From: Ornithinimicrobium sp.
GTDB lineage: Bacteria > Actinomycetota > Actinomycetes > Actinomycetales > Dermatophilaceae
DNA: 11,379 nt
Direction of reading: 5' to 3'
Assembly (NCBI GenBank): GCA_030145965.1
Contig: JASKZT010000260.1
Location: forward strand, 1 to 11,379
Part shown: piece by piece, positions 5,882-11,379 of the stretch
How the letters are laid out: every line of letters starts with the position of its first letter
How positions within the stretch are numbered: position 1 is the first letter of the stretch
Notes under the pieces: generated by a model
Seen by the model: the letters and a program-made list of their open reading frames with translations, nothing else
Told to the model about the DNA's origin: nothing
Databases searched by the model: none
Made by a program: the position numbers and the translations under genes

Positions 5882-7149
5882 GCAACCCCACCGACGCCCA
5901 GCCCCCCGCCGACCCGGTGCGCCCCGCCCCGGGCGCCGTGCCGGTCGGCCCCGACGGCGCCCCGGACGCCGCCGCGGCCGGCACCGACCCCGTGACGGAC
6001 GCCGCGGACGAGGTCGTCGCCGAGCTCGAGGAGGGCCTGGAGCAGGAGAAGGACACGCGCCTCGTCCCCTACCAGGCGATCGTCCTGACCTCCTTCGGCG
6101 GCCCGGAGGCGCCCGAGGAGGTGATGCCCTTCCTGCGGCGCGTCACCGCCGGGCGCGGCATCCCCGACGAGCGGCTGGAGGCGGTGGCCGAGCACTACCT
6201 GCACTTCGGCGGCCGCAGCCCCATCAACGACCAGAACCGCGCGCTCCTCGAGGCGATGCGCCAGGAGCTGGCCCGCCGCGAGCTCCAGGTGCCGGTCCTC
6301 CTCGGCAACCGCAACTCCGAGCCCTTCCTCACCGACACCTTCCGCCAGGCCCACGGGGAGGGGATGACGCGCCTGCTCGCGGTGACGACCAGCGCCTACT
6401 CCTGCTACTCCTCCTGCCGGCAGTACCGCGAGGACATCGCCGAGGGCATCGACACCCTCGCCGGGGAGGGCAGGACGATCCACGTCGACAAGGTGCGCCA
6501 GTACTGGAACCACCCCGGCTTCTCCCGCGCCAACGCCCGCCTCGTCACCGAGGCCGCCCGCCAGGTCGTCGACCGCGGCGACCGCCCGCACCTCGTCTTC
6601 GTCACCCACTCCGTGCCGGTCGGCATGGACGACACCTCCGGACCGGGCGACGGGGAGGGCAACCTCTACTCCCAGCAGCACCTCATGCTGTCGGCAGCGA
6701 TCGCCGAGGAGGTCTCGGCCACCCTCGGGATCGAGCTCGAGCACGACCTCACCTACTGCTCCCGGTCGGGCCCGCCCAGCCAGCCCTGGCTGGAGCCGGA
6801 CGTCAACGACCACCTGCGCGAGCTGGCCGGACGCGGCATCCGGCAGGTCGTGCTGGCCCCGATCGGCTTCGTGTCCGACCACATGGAGGTGGTCTTCGAC
6901 CTCGACACCGAGGCCGTGGAGACGGCTGAGGAGCTCGGCGTCGAGCTGGTGCGGGTGCCGACCGTGGGGACGGACCCGGAGTTCGTCGCCGGTCTGGTCG
7001 ACCTCGTGCTCGAGCGCGCCGCGGAGGCCCGCGGCGAGGCGGTCGTGCCGCCGTGCTGGCCCGGCGACCAGCCGCGGCCCTCGGTCTGCCTGCCCGGCTG
7101 CTGCCCCAACCTGCGGGTCGCCAAGCCGGCCGCCTGCGGCTCGGACTGA
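5878..7149 (+). CDS. hemH: Ferrochelatase (coproporphyrin ferrochelatase type, probable [2Fe-2S] protein)
   Basis: Inserts Fe2+ into the porphyrin ring; in actinobacteria the substrate is usually coproporphyrin III (CpfC, protoporphyrin-independent route). Of 423 residues, the catalytic core begins at about 64 with YQAIVLTSFGGPEAPEEV. Further family segments are HYLHFGGRSPINDQN (106-120), LLGNRNSEPF (141-150), TSAYSCYSSCRQYRED (171-186), FVTHSVPVG with the metal-site His244 (241-249), YCSRSGPPSQPWLEPDVNDH (293-312) and APIGFVSDHMEVVFDLDTEA with Glu337 (327-346). Cys176/Cys180 and a C-terminal cysteine group (393, 404, 408, 409, 420) fit the [2Fe-2S] cluster known in actinobacterial ferrochelatases; which residues are ligands is inferred. 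An extension of about 60 residues, Ala/Pro-rich then acidic (VVAELEEGLEQEKD), precedes the core and is unusual. The gene overlaps TRIC by 4 nt and lies 3 nt before the IMPase gene. Confidence 0.96.
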   Translation: MSNPTDAQPPADPVRPAPGAVPVGPDGAPDAAAAGTDPVTDAADEVVAELEEGLEQEKDTRLVPYQAIVLTSFGGPEAPEEVMPFLRRVTAGRGIPDERLEAVAEHYLHFGGRSPINDQNRALLEAMRQELARRELQVPVLLGNRNSEPFLTDTFRQAHGEGMTRLLAVTTSAYSCYSSCRQYREDIAEGIDTLAGEGRTIHVDKVRQYWNHPGFSRANARLVTEAARQVVDRGDRPHLVFVTHSVPVGMDDTSGPGDGEGNLYSQQHLMLSAAIAEEVSATLGIELEHDLTYCSRSGPPSQPWLEPDVNDHLRELAGRGIRQVVLAPIGFVSDHMEVVFDLDTEAVETAEELGVELVRVPTVGTDPEFVAGLVDLVLERAAEARGEAVVPPCWPGDQPRPSVCLPGCCPNLRVAKPAACGSD

Positions 7150-7152
7150 CCC

Positions 7153-8064
7153 GTGGCGCTCACGAAGGAGCAGGTCCCGGCCGGGGAGCTCGCGGCGCTG
7201 GAGGCCCTGGCGGTCGAGCTCGCGGCGGAGGCGGGGCGGCTCGTCCACGACGAGCGCCCGGCCGTGATCGACGTCCACCGCACGAAGTCGACCGACCTGG
7301 ACGTCGTCACCGAGATGGACGAGCGCGCCGAGGCCCTGCTCCGGCGCCGCCTCGCGGAGCGGCGCCCCGACGACGCGGTGCTCGGCGAGGAGGGCTCCGG
7401 CGTCAGCGAGGGCAGCTCCGGGCTGACGTGGGTGCTCGACCCGATCGACGGCACGGTCAACTACCTCTACGGCCTCCCCGCATATGCCGTGTCCGTGGCG
7501 GTCGTCGTCGGCGACCCCACGCGGGCGGGCGCCTGGTCGCCGGTCGCGGGGGCGGTGTCCCACCCCTCGACCGGGGAGGTCTTCCACGCCCGGCTCGGGG
7601 GCGGCGCCCACGTGCGCCGCAGCGGCCCGTCCGGCGCGGGAGGGCCCGGCGAGCCCGAGCGGCTCGAGGTGGGCCGCGCCGACGACCTCGGCCAGGTGCT
7701 CATGGCGACCGGCTTCTCCTACGACCGGGCCCGGCGCGAGGGCCAGGCGAGGGTGGCCGCCGACCTGCTGCCCCGGGTGCGCGACCTGCGCCGGATGGGT
7801 GCGGCCGCGCTCGACCTGTGCCACGTCGCGGCAGGGCGGGTGGACGTCTACTACGAGTGGGGCATCCATCCCTGGGACTACGCCGCCGGGGTGCTCCTCG
7901 TCACCGAGGCCGGTGGCGTGGTCTCGGGCCTGGACCACGACAGCCCGCCCTCCCGCGCGATGGTGGTGGCCGGTGGCCCCGCCGCGCACGGTCTCGTGCG
8001 CGGCGAGCTCGTGCGCCTGGGGGCCGGCGACCCGGCCCTGACCGGCGCCGAGCTGCCCGACTGA
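7153..8064 (+). CDS. Inositol monophosphatase family protein
   Basis: A Mg2+-dependent phosphatase of the IMPase/FIG superfamily, 303 residues. Metal-site motifs are all present: KSTDLDVVTEMD (45-56), LGEEG with Glu79/80 (77-81), the signature WVLDPIDGTVNYLYGLP with Asp96 and Asp99 (93-109), and HPWDYAAGVLLVTEAGG with Asp242 (239-255). The likely reaction is hydrolysis of inositol-1-phosphate, which supplies inositol for phosphatidylinositol and mycothiol. Histidinol-phosphatase (HisN) and other sugar-phosphatase paralogs share these motifs, so substrate assignment is provisional. Position next to DUF4193 and dut matches the SuhB homologue of M. tuberculosis (Rv2701c) as I remember it. GTG 7153 follows the ferrochelatase stop by 3 nt without a Shine-Dalgarno, implying coupled translation. 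Residues 151-170 form a small Gly/Ser/Pro-rich insertion. Confidence 0.94.
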   Translation: MALTKEQVPAGELAALEALAVELAAEAGRLVHDERPAVIDVHRTKSTDLDVVTEMDERAEALLRRRLAERRPDDAVLGEEGSGVSEGSSGLTWVLDPIDGTVNYLYGLPAYAVSVAVVVGDPTRAGAWSPVAGAVSHPSTGEVFHARLGGGAHVRRSGPSGAGGPGEPERLEVGRADDLGQVLMATGFSYDRARREGQARVAADLLPRVRDLRRMGAAALDLCHVAAGRVDVYYEWGIHPWDYAAGVLLVTEAGGVVSGLDHDSPPSRAMVVAGGPAAHGLVRGELVRLGAGDPALTGAELPD

Positions 8065-8083
8065 CGCCCGGTTCGCGTCGGCC

Positions 8084-8101
8084 TGCCCGATAGGGCACAA
8101 T
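8084..8101 (+). promoter_or_regulatory. Dyad and possible -10 upstream of DUF4193
   Basis: TGCCC (8084-8088) and GGGCA (8093-8097) are perfect inverted arms around GATA, 20 nt after the IMPase stop. CACAAT (8096-8101) overlaps the right arm and is a loose -10 candidate, with TTCGCG (8072-8077) 18 nt upstream as a poor -35. The dyad could be a terminator stem for the IMPase operon or an operator. The rest of the 147-bp gap looks like a GC-rich 5' leader of about 100 nt. Confidence 0.3.
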
Positions 8102-8199
8102 CCGCCCGACACGCCGGAACGCCCCAGAGGTGGGGGGCCGGGGCACAAAACCCGTTCCTCGCGCGTTCTCGACGGCGAAGCGACTGACGGCAGGACCAC

Positions 8200-8207
8200 A
8201 GGAGGAG
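8200..8207 (+). promoter_or_regulatory. Strong ribosome binding site of DUF4193
   Basis: AGGAGGAG ends 4 nt before ATG 8212. It is the best Shine-Dalgarno in the window and contrasts with the leaderless or coupled starts of most other genes, implying high translation of this small protein. Confidence 0.8.
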
Positions 8208-8211
8208 AAGG

Positions 8212-8511
8212 ATGGCGACCGACTACGACGCACCCCGCAAGACGGACGACGACGTCAACGAGGACTCGATCGAGGAGCTCAAGGCTCGTCGCAACGACAA
8301 GTCCTCGGGCAGCGTCGACGTGGACGAGACCGAGCAGGCGGAGGGCTTCGAGCTCCCGGGTGCGGACCTGTCCAACGAGGAGCTGTCCGTGCACGTGCTG
8401 CCCCGGCAGCAGGACGAGTTCACCTGCTCGCGCTGCTTCCTCGTGCACCACCGCAGCCAGCTCGCCAAGGAGGTCGGCGGTCTGCCGGTCTGCACGGAGT
8501 GCGCGGCCTGA
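8212..8511 (+). CDS. DUF4193 zinc-ribbon protein
   Basis: This 99-residue protein belongs to the actinobacterial DUF4193 family, small, strongly conserved and uncharacterised. The N-terminal 60 residues are acidic and probably flexible, with ATDYDAPRKTDDD at the start and a short helix DSIEELKARR (18-27). The C-terminal part is a zinc ribbon: Cys72-Ser-Arg-Cys75 and Cys94-Thr-Glu-Cys97 flank FLVHHRSQLAKEVGGLPV. The acidic-tail/zinc-ribbon layout is reminiscent of RNA-polymerase- or ribosome-associated small proteins, but no direct evidence for a partner is visible. It is a single-gene unit with its own leader, strong Shine-Dalgarno and hairpins downstream. As I recall, its M. tuberculosis counterpart Rv2699c occupies the same place between suhB and dut. 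Confidence 0.92.
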   Translation: MATDYDAPRKTDDDVNEDSIEELKARRNDKSSGSVDVDETEQAEGFELPGADLSNEELSVHVLPRQQDEFTCSRCFLVHHRSQLAKEVGGLPVCTECAA

Positions 8512-8523
8512 GAGACAGGGCGC

Positions 8524-8545
8524 GCCGGCGGTCGACGCCGCCGGC
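8524..8545 (+). terminator. Possible terminator stem after DUF4193
   Basis: GCCGGCGG (8524-8531) and CCGCCGGC (8538-8545) are perfect 8-bp arms around TCGACG, starting 13 nt after the DUF4193 stop. The stem is very stable but is followed by C/G rather than T, as is common for candidate terminators in GC-rich actinobacteria. Confidence 0.5.
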
Positions 8546-8557
8546 CCCCGGACGCCT

Positions 8558-8575
8558 CGGCCACCACGGTGGCCG
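8558..8575. promoter_or_regulatory. 18-bp dyad upstream of dut
   Basis: CGGCCACC (8558-8565) and GGTGGCCG (8568-8575) are perfect 8-bp inverted arms separated by AC. The centre spacing is too small for a full RNA hairpin but suits a DNA operator. It occupies the -35/spacer position of the predicted dut promoter. It could also be a second, shorter stem of the DUF4193 terminator. Confidence 0.45.
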
Positions 8576-8580
8576 GGGCG

Positions 8581-8597
8581 TACCCTCGTGAACGATG
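8581..8597 (+). promoter_or_regulatory. Predicted leaderless promoter (-10) of dut
   Basis: TACCCT (8581-8586) fits TANNNT and ends 8 nt before ATG 8595. No Shine-Dalgarno is present, so the operon transcript probably starts at or within two bases of the start codon. Confidence 0.5.
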
Positions 8598-9083
8598 ACT
8601 GACCCCCGAGCCCGCCCCGCCGTCCCGGTCGCCCTCCGGCTCCTGGACGACGGCCTCCCCGTGCCGCGCCAGGCCCGCGACGACGACGCCGGCGTGGACC
8701 TGCACGCCCGCGAGGGCCGCACCCTGGCCCCCGGCGAGCGCGTCCTCGTGCCGACCGGCGTGGCCATCGCCCTGCCCGCCGGGTATGCCGCGTTCGTGCA
8801 CCCGCGCTCCGGTCTCGCGGCCAGGCACGGCGTCACGGTGCTCAACGCCCCGGGCACCGTGGACGCGGGCTACCGCGGCGAGATCCTCGTCAACCTCCTC
8901 AACACCGACGCGGTCGAGCCGTTCACGCTGCACCGGGGGGACCGCATCGCCCAGCTCGTCGTGCAGCAGGTCTCCACGCCCGCCTTCGAGCTCGTCGACG
9001 AGCTCCCGCCCTCAGAGCGCGGTGCCGGCGGGCACGGCCATACCGGCACCGCCCACCCCGACCCCCACCGACCGAAGGACTGA
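8595..9083 (+). CDS. dut: Deoxyuridine 5'-triphosphate nucleotidohydrolase (dUTPase)
   Basis: Hydrolyses dUTP to dUMP and pyrophosphate, keeping uracil out of DNA and providing the dTMP precursor. The 162-residue protein has all five motifs of the homotrimeric family: DAGVDLHA (31-38), PRSGLAARHG (70-79), GTVDAGYRGEI (87-97) with catalytic Asp90, RGDRIAQLVV (114-123) and a C-terminal RGAGGHGHTG (142-151). In motif 5 the uracil-stacking aromatic is His147 rather than Phe, as I recall for the M. tuberculosis enzyme, and His149 replaces the usual Ser of GxGSTG. A short Pro-rich tail follows. It is the first gene of a probable four-gene operon; DUF3710 starts 7 nt after its stop. Confidence 0.96.
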   Translation: MTDPRARPAVPVALRLLDDGLPVPRQARDDDAGVDLHAREGRTLAPGERVLVPTGVAIALPAGYAAFVHPRSGLAARHGVTVLNAPGTVDAGYRGEILVNLLNTDAVEPFTLHRGDRIAQLVVQQVSTPAFELVDELPPSERGAGGHGHTGTAHPDPHRPKD

Positions 9084-9090
9084 GCCGCCC

Positions 9091-9936
9091 GTGGCACTGT
9101 TTGGCCGTAAGAAGCGCGAGACCGTTCCCGAGGACATCGACGACCTCGCGGCCGTCGTCCGTCCCGAGCCCGCCGAGGGGGAGCCGGGCGTCGACCGCGA
9201 CTGGGACCGTGCCGGCGACGGGCCCTACGACGTCACGGAGTGGCCCGACCTGGACGGTCGCATCGACCTCGGCGCGCTGCGCCTGCCCGCGGTCCCCGGG
9301 ATGCAGATGCGCCTGGACCTCGAGCCGAACACCGGCCGCGTCGTCGGCGCGACCCTCGGCCTCGGCGCCTCCCAGGCCCAGCTGCAGGTCTTCGCCGCCC
9401 CGCGCACCCTCGGCCTCTGGGACGAGCTGCGCCCCGACATCGCCCGCGGGCTCGTCGACGCCGGTGGCGCGGCCGAGGTCGTGACCGGCGTCCTCGGCAA
9501 GGAGATCCGGGCCCGCATGCCCGGGCGCGCGCCCGACGGCCGGGTGGCCTTCCAGCCGGCGCGCTTCATGGGGGTCGACGGGCCCCGCTGGTTCCTCCGC
9601 GTCGTCGTCAACGGCCCCGCCGCGACCGACGACGCCCAGCTGCGACCGATCACCGCCTTCCTCCGCCAGGTCGTCGTCCGCCGCGGGGACGAGCCCCGCC
9701 CGCCGCGCGAGCTGCTCGAGCTGACCGCCCCGGCCGGTGTCGTCGAGGCGGCCGCGAAGCAGGCCCAGGCGCGCCGCGCGGCGGCCCAGCAGGACGCCGC
9801 CGAGCAGGGCGCCGCGCCGACGCAGGTGCTGCGCACCGCCGACGCCACGGGCGTGGCCGGCATCAGCGCCGGCCGCCACCGCGAGCCCGACCTGACCGAC
9901 GCACCCAAGGCCCCGAGCAACCCCGAGTTCACGTGA
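9091..9936 (+). CDS. DUF3710 domain protein
   Basis: A 281-residue member of the actinobacterial DUF3710 family, function unknown. It starts VALFGRKKRE, a basic FGR-K tip typical of the family. An acidic segment follows (12-50, ending YDVTEWPD), then the folded domain DLGALRLPAVPGMQMRLDLE (59-78), LQVFAAPRTLGLWDELRPDI (98-117), FMGVDGPRWFLRVVVNGPAA (159-178) and TAFLRQVVVRRGDEPRPPRE (188-207). Residues 216-245 are Ala/Gln-rich and could form a helix or coiled coil; the remainder looks disordered. No membrane span or signal peptide is seen. GTG 9091 is chosen because it begins the family N-terminus and has GAAGGA at 9074-9079; the frame is open further upstream but that part overlaps dut. The stop shares GTGA with DUF3159. 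Confidence 0.92.
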   Translation: MALFGRKKRETVPEDIDDLAAVVRPEPAEGEPGVDRDWDRAGDGPYDVTEWPDLDGRIDLGALRLPAVPGMQMRLDLEPNTGRVVGATLGLGASQAQLQVFAAPRTLGLWDELRPDIARGLVDAGGAAEVVTGVLGKEIRARMPGRAPDGRVAFQPARFMGVDGPRWFLRVVVNGPAATDDAQLRPITAFLRQVVVRRGDEPRPPRELLELTAPAGVVEAAAKQAQARRAAAQQDAAEQGAAPTQVLRTADATGVAGISAGRHREPDLTDAPKAPSNPEFT

Positions 9937-10655
9937 CGACCGGGGCGGACGCCGAGATCACCGTCGAGCAGGTCATCCGCCGACGGATCAGCGACGCGCT
10001 CGGCGGCTGGTACGGCTCGCTCGAGACCGCGCTGCCGACCGTGGCGTTCGTCGCCACGTGGCTGGTCACCGACTCGGTCCGCACGGCCGTCGCCGCGTCC
10101 GCGGTGCTGCTCGTCGTCCTCGCCGTCGCCCGCCAGGTCGTCGGCGGCTCGTGGCGCTTCCTCGGCTCGGCCGTGCTCGCCACCGCGGTCGCCGCGTTCT
10201 TCGCGCTGCGCTCCGGCCAGGCGGAGGACGCCTTCCTCCCCGGCATCATCACCAGCGCCGCGTACGCCGTGGGCGCGACGGTCTCGATCCTGGCCCGCTG
10301 GCCGCTGCTCGGCTTCGTCGTGGCCATCGGCGACCCCGACTACGCCGAGCGGCCGACCGCCTGGCGCCGCGACCGCGGCCTCGTCCGGGTGTGCAGCCGC
10401 CTGACCTGGGTGCTCGTCGCCCTCTTCGTCGTGCGCGTCGCCGTCATGCTGCCGCTCTACCTCGCCGGTGAGGTCGCCTGGCTGGGCGTGAGCAAGATCG
10501 CGCTCGGCTGGCCCGCCTACCTCCTCGCGGTCGTCGTCATGGGGATGATGCTGGCCGCCGGCCGCACCCGGCAGACCGACGACGGGCCGGACGACGTCAC
10601 CGAGCGGATGCAGGTGGCGGGGACCGAGCGCGACGAGGACGGGACGGCGCCGTGA
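9933..10655 (+). CDS. DUF3159 family integral membrane protein
   Basis: A 240-residue polytopic membrane protein of the DUF3159 family, function unknown. A cytoplasmic start TVEQVIRRRISDALGGWYGS (10-29) leads into hydrophobic spans at about 32-47, 51-69, 76-92, 104-120, 123-134, 156-176 and 190-209. The conserved loop GDPDYAERPTAWRRDRGLVR (133-152) lies between spans 5 and 6, and a hydrophilic acidic tail follows 210. GTG 9933 overlaps the DUF3710 stop by 4 nt, and its own stop overlaps the next GTG by 4 nt, so three proteins are translationally chained. Steady co-occurrence of DUF3710 with DUF3159 across actinobacteria (from memory) suggests a soluble/membrane pair. The frame is open far upstream, but those residues are the out-of-frame shadow of DUF3710. 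Confidence 0.92.
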   Translation: MTTGADAEITVEQVIRRRISDALGGWYGSLETALPTVAFVATWLVTDSVRTAVAASAVLLVVLAVARQVVGGSWRFLGSAVLATAVAAFFALRSGQAEDAFLPGIITSAAYAVGATVSILARWPLLGFVVAIGDPDYAERPTAWRRDRGLVRVCSRLTWVLVALFVVRVAVMLPLYLAGEVAWLGVSKIALGWPAYLLAVVVMGMMLAAGRTRQTDDGPDDVTERMQVAGTERDEDGTAP

Positions 10656-11379
10656 CGGCCGCGCCGACCGTCCCCGCGGTCGGCGACGTCCTGCAGCTGG
10701 ACGTCGGACCGGTCGCCCACGGCGGGCACTGCGTCGCCCGGCGCGAGGGTGACGGCCTCGTCCTCTTCGTCCGGCACGCGCTGCCCGGCGAGCGGGTCCG
10801 CGCCCGCGTCACCGAGGTCGGCGGGGGAGGGCGCTTCGCCCGTGCCGACGCCGTCGAGGTCCTGCGCGCCTCCCCGGACCGCGTGCCGGCCCCCTGCCCC
10901 TACGCCGGCCCGGGCCGCTGCGGCGGCTGCGACTGGCAGCACGCCGACCTCGCCGCCCAGCGCCGGCTCAAGGCCGAGGTCGTCGCGGAGCAGCTGCGCC
11001 GGCTGGCCGGGCTCGAGCTGCCCGACCTGGTGTGCGAGCAGGTCGAGGGCGACGTCGACGGCCTGCGCTGGCGCACCCGCGTCGAGCTCGCCGTCACCGA
11101 CGGGCAGACCGGTGACGACGGGCACGACGTCCGCGACGCCGGTGGCGGCCGCGACGGCGCGCGGGTCCCCGGCCTGCGCGTGCACCGGTCCCACGAGGTG
11201 CTCCCGGTGCAGGACTGCCTCATCGCCGACGAGCGCGTCGCGGCGAGCGGTGTGCTGGGCACGCCGGTGCCGCGCGACGTCGTGGGGCTGGACGTCGTGG
11301 CCGCCGGGGACGCGGCCGCCGTCGTCGTGCCGCTCGGCCGCCCGCCCGCCCCGCAGCGGGGCCGGGGGAGACGCGGTGG
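10652..11379 (+). CDS. TRAM-domain [4Fe-4S] class I RNA methyltransferase, TrmA/RumA-like (3' truncated)
   Basis: The first 242 codons of an RNA uridine C5-methyltransferase relative run off the window end. Residues 9-70 form a TRAM RNA-binding domain (GDVLQLDVGPVAHGGHCVAR, FVRHALPGERVRARVTEV). An iron-sulphur motif follows: Cys82-x7-Cys90-x2-Cys93 in CPYAGPGRCGGCDWQH, with the fourth ligand probably Cys189 in VQDCLIADERV. KAEVVAEQLRRLAG (107-120) and WRTRVELAV (140-148) match the central domain, interrupted by a Gly/Asp-rich stretch at 150-170. The SAM-binding domain and catalytic cysteine lie beyond base 11379, so activity and the tRNA versus rRNA target cannot be judged. GTG 10652 shares GTGA with the DUF3159 stop, so coupled translation is likely. 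It is the apparent counterpart of M. tuberculosis Rv2689c. Confidence 0.9.
   Translation, partial: MTAAPTVPAVGDVLQLDVGPVAHGGHCVARREGDGLVLFVRHALPGERVRARVTEVGGGGRFARADAVEVLRASPDRVPAPCPYAGPGRCGGCDWQHADLAAQRRLKAEVVAEQLRRLAGLELPDLVCEQVEGDVDGLRWRTRVELAVTDGQTGDDGHDVRDAGGGRDGARVPGLRVHRSHEVLPVQDCLIADERVAASGVLGTPVPRDVVGLDVVAAGDAAAVVVPLGRPPAPQRGRGRRG

Noticed and set aside
3649..8451. A minus-strand frame without stops running antisense to DUF4193, IMPase and ferrochelatase into sepH
   Set aside because: Only 3649-5121 has recognisable protein content (SepH). The rest is a low-complexity complement of well-supported plus-strand genes, a usual by-product of very high GC.

Overview
The window is a gene-dense, very GC-rich chromosomal segment with strong G/C preference at third codon positions, many GTG starts and 4-base GTGA stop/start overlaps. 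SepH, DUF5998, DUF4193, DUF3710, DUF3159 and a cysteine-rich ferrochelatase point to Actinomycetota. The overall feel suggests Micrococcales/Intrasporangiaceae-like bacteria, but the genus is a guess. No mobile element, CRISPR array, rRNA or tRNA was found.

Layout. (1) 1-2545, plus strand: the 3' end of an ADP-forming acyl-CoA synthetase/ATP-grasp protein, a DUF5998 protein and a nucleotide pyrophosphatase/phosphodiesterase, tightly packed. (2) 2605-3321, plus: thymidine kinase (tdk), apparently leaderless. (3) 3322-3648: a convergent gap holding three tandem 29-bp repeats. (4) 3649-5121, minus: the FtsZ-associated division protein SepH, the only minus-strand gene. (5) 5210-8064, plus: a TRIC-type cation channel, ferrochelatase (hemH/cpfC) and an inositol monophosphatase-family enzyme as one likely operon. 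(6) 8212-8511, plus: a small DUF4193 zinc-ribbon protein with its own strong ribosome binding site. (7) 8595-11379, plus: dUTPase (dut), DUF3710, DUF3159 and the 5' part of a TRAM-domain Fe-S RNA methyltransferase, almost certainly one operon.

Function. Most of this is conserved actinobacterial core: dTTP supply and uracil exclusion (tdk, dut), cell division (sepH), the last metal-insertion step of haem synthesis (hemH), inositol phosphate metabolism, ion permeability and RNA modification. From memory, the order IMPase - DUF4193 - dut - DUF3710 - DUF3159 - TRAM methyltransferase is a compacted version of the Mycobacterium tuberculosis Rv2701c-Rv2689c neighbourhood, and tdk/sepH/hemH/IMPase resembles the Streptomyces arrangement.

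I see no convincing undescribed multi-gene system. The observations most worth a second look are the 29-bp tandem repeat with hairpin-forming units between tdk and sepH, the perfect dyad touching the sepH start codon, a recurring leaderless promoter layout at tdk, the TRIC gene and dut, the long acidic SepH linker with a hexanucleotide Pro-Glu repeat, and the conserved but uncharacterised DUF5998-phosphodiesterase pair.
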